A stretch of DNA of 64,000 nucleotides from positions 62,001-126,000 of the forward strand of contig JANNWG010000014.1 of the NCBI GenBank assembly GCA_031414695.1, read 5' to 3'. The DNA is from UKL13-2 sp031414695. GTDB taxonomy: Bacteria; Pseudomonadota; Gammaproteobacteria; Burkholderiales; Usitatibacteraceae. The notes under the pieces are model-generated. The model saw only the letters and a list, made by a program, of their open reading frames with translations. It did not search any database and was not told the DNA's origin. Below, one piece after another: positions 61,252-64,000 of the stretch; within the stretch, counting starts at the first letter, position 1; each line of letters opens with the position of its first letter. Made by a program: the position numbers and the translations under genes.

Positions 61252-62133
61252 ATGGAAATCGAAATTTTATTTAAAGCAATAATCTTAGGTATTGTTGAAG
61301 GGCTGACAGAGTTTTTGCCAGTGTCTTCGACAGGACACTTAATTCTAGCCGGTGACTTACTTAATTTCAGAGGCGAAAAAGCGCATGTCTTTGAAATTTT
61401 TATTCAGAGCGGCGCAATACTGGCGGTATGTTGGGAATATCGCCTACGCTTCATGATGACCTTTACAGGCATTTTTAACGAGCCGCGCGCGCAGCGCTTT
61501 GCGCGTAACTTGTTCATCGCGTTTTTGCCATTAGCCTGCTTAGGTTTGCTATTCGGTAGCGTTATCAAAGCCGCGCTGTTTAAGCCCGTACCGGTCGCGT
61601 TGGCATTCATCATCGGCGGCATCATCATTTTGATCGCGGAGCGTTGGTATAAAAAACGTGCTAAAAATCAGCTATTAGCCTTACGCGAAGCTGCCCCAGG
61701 CATAGTCGGCAAACCAATGGTTGATACGGTGGATGACTTAACCGCAATAGACGCATTAAAACTAGGATTAGCGCAGTGCGCTGCCCTCATACCCGGCACG
61801 TCGCGTTCAGGTGCGACCATTATTGGCGGATTGTTTTTTGGTTTATCGCGTAAATGTGCGACCGAATTTTCGTTTTTCTTAGCCGTACCTACACTCATCG
61901 CCGCAACTTTTTACTCGCTATGGAAAGCGCGTGATGTGCTAACGGCGGCCGATATTCCAATGTTTAGCGTTGGCTTTATTGCCGCCTTTATTTCAGCATT
62001 TGTTGTGGTGCGTTGGTTGATTCGCTACATTTCCTCACACGACTTTACGATTTTTGCGTGGTACAGAATCGTCTTTGGATTGCTTGTCTTGGCAACTGCC
62101 TACACCGGTGTGGTGGATTGGCATGTGGGTTAA
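61252..62133 (+). CDS. uppP: Undecaprenyl-diphosphatase
   Basis: 293 residues from ATG 61252 (MEIEILFKAIILGIVEG); the upstream extension to 61126 is unlike the family. Catalytic regions EGLTEFLPVSSTGHLILAG and PGTSRSGATIIGGLFFGLSR hold the Glu, His and Arg residues. Eight or so membrane helices. It recycles undecaprenyl diphosphate to the monophosphate for cell-wall synthesis. Confidence 0.95.
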   Translation: MEIEILFKAIILGIVEGLTEFLPVSSTGHLILAGDLLNFRGEKAHVFEIFIQSGAILAVCWEYRLRFMMTFTGIFNEPRAQRFARNLFIAFLPLACLGLLFGSVIKAALFKPVPVALAFIIGGIIILIAERWYKKRAKNQLLALREAAPGIVGKPMVDTVDDLTAIDALKLGLAQCAALIPGTSRSGATIIGGLFFGLSRKCATEFSFFLAVPTLIAATFYSLWKARDVLTAADIPMFSVGFIAAFISAFVVVRWLIRYISSHDFTIFAWYRIVFGLLVLATAYTGVVDWHVG

Positions 62134-62163
62134 AGCGGGTGAGCTAGATTAGCACCACAAATT

Positions 62164-62751
62164 TTATTTTTTAATTTTCGCTTTCGTTTTTACCCATGTT
62201 TTCACATTCGCCTTTGCTCTCGCTTTCACGTTTGCCTTTACGTCATAAATGGCACGTTCTTGCTCGACGCGATGCGCAGGCAAAGGCCGCAATGGCTTGG
62301 CACGTATCAATTCAATGGCCATATTGCGTAATTTAATCTTTTGTGCAGCCTTAGCAAAGCGCTCATCAAATGTCGCTATAGATGTTGCTCCGCCAAGGTA
62401 GGCTACAGCCAAATGCAGTGCATCGCCAGTTTGTAGTGTGCAGTCAATATTGCGTAGCCATTCGGCAGCAAGTGCGGACGCTTCATTGCTAACGTTAAGC
62501 ATTAAAAAATTCTTCGTTGCCCGCGCCTGTAATGCATTTATCGCAATATTGGCGACGTTTGCAGTCAGTTCAGATTTGCGTTTACGAAGACCTGTCACCG
62601 CATTGAATTCAGCACAAACCCACTCGCTGATCGCAAGTGAGTTTGTTTGTTCGTCAAGCCACTCTACGGCACGATCAGATAAGCTATCTTCGGTGAGTAA
62701 AGAGACAATGATGTTGGTATCTAAATAGACAATAGCATTCTCACTCATCAA
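62164..62751 (-). CDS. PIN-domain toxin with repeat-like basic tail
   Basis: 195 residues. The PIN acidic residues are visible: D in YLDTNIIVSLL, E in WVCAEFNAV, D in LQTGDALHLAVAY and D in ATFDERFAKAA. VapC-type ribonuclease. The last 35 residues are a Lys/Ala/Val repeat (VKANVKARAKANVKTWVKTK) that is not part of the PIN fold and looks slippage-derived. The start overlaps the antitoxin end by 11 bases. Confidence 0.87.
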   Translation of the reverse strand: MMSENAIVYLDTNIIVSLLTEDSLSDRAVEWLDEQTNSLAISEWVCAEFNAVTGLRKRKSELTANVANIAINALQARATKNFLMLNVSNEASALAAEWLRNIDCTLQTGDALHLAVAYLGGATSIATFDERFAKAAQKIKLRNMAIELIRAKPLRPLPAHRVEQERAIYDVKANVKARAKANVKTWVKTKAKIKK

Positions 62752-62992
62752 TTAAGCCATCGCGCATTTGTCTGATAATTTCAACGGATGATGTTTTCAT
62801 TCGTGGTGTCATCTCCCGAATGGCGCGTAATTCCGCCAAATCCATTTTCGGTTTAATCGGCAGCGCGTTTGCAGGCACGATGTTTACAACGGGCTTACCG
62901 CGTTTGGTGATCGTAACGGTTTCACCGCGTTCAACAATATCAATAATGGCGCTTAATTGCGCCTTGGCTTCGGCTACGCTGTATGCACCCAT
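62741..62992 (-). CDS. Phd/YefM-type antitoxin
   Basis: 83 residues. MGAYSVAEAKAQLSAIIDIVERGETVTITKRGKPVVNIVP in outline is the Phd/YefM DNA-binding fold; the C-terminal IREMTPRMKTSSVEIIRQMRDGLIDE wraps the toxin. An AGGAG box lies seven bases upstream. A 24-bp near-perfect palindrome 20 bases upstream is the likely autoregulatory operator. Confidence 0.9.
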   Translation of the reverse strand: MGAYSVAEAKAQLSAIIDIVERGETVTITKRGKPVVNIVPANALPIKPKMDLAELRAIREMTPRMKTSSVEIIRQMRDGLIDE

Positions 62993-63011
62993 GATGTGCT
63001 CCTAATGGCTA

Positions 63012-63035
63012 ATATGACTATCTAGATGGTCATAT
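63012..63035. promoter_or_regulatory. 24-bp palindrome, operator of the toxin-antitoxin pair
   Basis: ATATGAC and GTCATAT arms enclose TATCTAGATG; only one base pair of the 24 is mismatched (T against G). It ends 20 bases before the antitoxin ATG, where Phd/YefM proteins bind to repress their own operon. Confidence 0.6.
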
Positions 63036-63112
63036 GCTAGCACAGCAATGGTGACAAGCAAGGGGATATTTCGACCCTATACTTGCGTTTATCTTATTAG
63101 CTTGGCTTTCTA

Positions 63113-63676
63113 ATGGTTCTCATCATTCACGCGCATCCCTACCCACAACATTCACGCGCTACTCAAGCGATGTTAGACGCAGTGCGTGTGCACCCAGACA
63201 CTGAAATTCGCTCTCTTTATGATCTTTATCCTGACTTTGATATTGATATTCAAGCGGAGCAGGCCGCACTTGCGCGCGCAGATTTGGTGGTGTGGTTGCA
63301 CCCCATTTATTGGTACAGCGTGCCAGCAATGATGAAATATTATTTTGATGTGGTGTTATCCCTCGGTTGGGCTTATGGCGAAGTAAATGGCGTGAAAACA
63401 CGTGCGTTGGAAGGCAAGTCATGTTTGTGGGTGACATCGACTGGCGGGACAGAGTCGTCATATACGGCTGAGGGCGTACATCAATTGCCGTTTGACGCCG
63501 TTGAAAAACCCATACGCCAAACCGCACTTTTTTGCGGCATGACTTGGATGCCGCCCATCATATTGCATGGCGCACATGTGGTGAGTGATGCTGAAGTAGC
63601 TGCGGCAGCGAATCAATTTCGCACACGCCTAATGTCACACAGCGCTCAACAAAAAGGAAATGACCATGCTAATTGA
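63113..63676 (+). CDS. kefF: KefF-type NAD(P)H:quinone oxidoreductase
   Basis: 187 residues, flavodoxin-like. LIIHAHPYPQHSRATQAML, VEIRSLYDLYPDFDIDI-like EIRSLYDLYPDFDID, ADLVVWLHPIYWYSVPAMMKYYFD and GWAYG follow the E. coli KefF pattern closely. It binds FMN and activates the KefC potassium efflux system, protecting against electrophiles. The stop overlaps the kefC start by 11 bases. Confidence 0.9.
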   Translation: MVLIIHAHPYPQHSRATQAMLDAVRVHPDTEIRSLYDLYPDFDIDIQAEQAALARADLVVWLHPIYWYSVPAMMKYYFDVVLSLGWAYGEVNGVKTRALEGKSCLWVTSTGGTESSYTAEGVHQLPFDAVEKPIRQTALFCGMTWMPPIILHGAHVVSDAEVAAAANQFRTRLMSHSAQQKGNDHAN

Positions 63677-64000
63677 TGCGCTCATTTATTTAGTCGCCGC
63701 CGTCATCTGTGTGCCACTCGCACATCGCTTTAAGTTAGGCGCGGTACTGGGCTATTTGATTGCAGGGGCCATCATCGGTCCGTGGGGATTGGGCTTAGTT
63801 AAAGATGTTGAGTCGATCATGCATTTTTCAGAATTCGGCGTCGTGCTAATGTTGTTTGTGATTGGCTTGGAGCTTGAGCCAAAGCGTTTAATGGAAATGC
63901 GTAAAAGCGTTTTCGGCGGCGGCAGTTTGCAGATTGCGTTAACCGGTGCGGCATTAGGCGCGGCCTGTCTGGCGCTCGGATTAGGCTGGAAAGCCGCGCT
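63666..64000 (+). CDS. kefC: KefC-type glutathione-regulated potassium/proton antiporter (5' part)
   Basis: ATG 63666 opens a frame that runs out of the window after 111 codons. MLIDALIYLVAAVICVPLAH, KLGAVLGYLIAGAIIGPWGL, then MHFSEFGVVLMLFVIGLELEPKRL are the first helices of a CPA2-type antiporter and match KefC. AAGGAA precedes the start inside kefF. The C-terminal RCK domain lies outside the window. Confidence 0.9.
   Translation, partial: MLIDALIYLVAAVICVPLAHRFKLGAVLGYLIAGAIIGPWGLGLVKDVESIMHFSEFGVVLMLFVIGLELEPKRLMEMRKSVFGGGSLQIALTGAALGAACLALGLGWKAA

Noticed and set aside
1..64000. tRNA, rRNA or CRISPR loci
   Set aside because: No cloverleaf with a TPsiC-like segment, no rRNA core sequence and no direct-repeat/spacer array was seen on reading; a tRNAscan or CRISPR search could still find something I missed.

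Overview
The window looks like the chromosome of a betaproteobacterium with a moderate, not GC-rich, base composition. This is judged from gene content and order: mreBCD-mrdA-rodA beside gatCA, metX-metW, lptM/lysA/cyaY, a regulatory PTS (EIIA-Man, HPr, EI), yceH, LysM protein/def/fmt/rsmB/DUF4390/ntrY/ntrX, and ubiB-topB-dprA. No rRNA, tRNA or CRISPR array was seen.

Layout. 1-5730: an edge-truncated hypothetical gene, then the gatCAB amidotransferase genes, with gatB cut off from gatCA by a compact type II restriction-modification system (M, C, R). 5.9-11.6 kb: rod-shape and elongation operon mreB-mreC-mreD-mrdA-rodA. 11.9-20.5 kb: orphan LuxR-type regulator, metXW behind a probable SAM-II riboswitch plus terminator, a lipoprotein esterase, yceH, a spermidine-synthase-like gene, a histone-H1-like gene, lysA-lptM and divergent cyaY. 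20.7-24.6 kb: MarR-type regulator and the PTS genes. 24.8-41.2 kb: a peptide ABC transporter operon with two N-acyl-amino-acid hydrolases, split in the middle by an 8.7-kb defence island. 41.3-52.9 kb: TPR protein, LytTR two-component pair, sodium symporter, ubiB, topoisomerase III, dprA and a LysM protein. 53.3-60.5 kb: def-fmt-rsmB-DUF4390-ntrY-ntrX. 60.6-64 kb: PEBP protein, uppP, a PIN/Phd toxin-antitoxin pair and kefF-kefC (cut by the window edge).

The defence island (29.1-37.7 kb) is the most unusual region. A PLD-nuclease/SNF2-helicase fusion, a VapB/VapC-like pair and a very large Eco57I-type DNA methyltransferase lie in one tight same-strand cluster. Upstream are two perfect palindromes. 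Downstream is a frameshifted relic of a second methyltransferase C-terminus. A copy of the same 66-bp palindrome sits on each side of the island. The methyltransferase gene itself carries an in-frame palindromic repeat.

The window is rich in intergenic palindromic repeats. Family A has eight copies, all 66 bp when aligned, with AAAC...GTTT-like ends and compensatory arm changes. Family B is a long hairpin built on a CCGTTCGCCCTGA core; two copies differ by a matched insertion in both stem arms. Family C is built on a CTCCCTTTGAAAAAGGGAG core, and family D on an AGCCACAGATGAACAC core. They pile up at the same sites (B+A twice, C+A, D+A). They sit between co-transcribed genes, supply a likely ribosome binding site for ptsI, and supply the stop codon of one ABC ATPase gene. 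A separate 281-bp element with 19-bp perfect terminal inverted repeats lies just before the spermidine-synthase-like gene.
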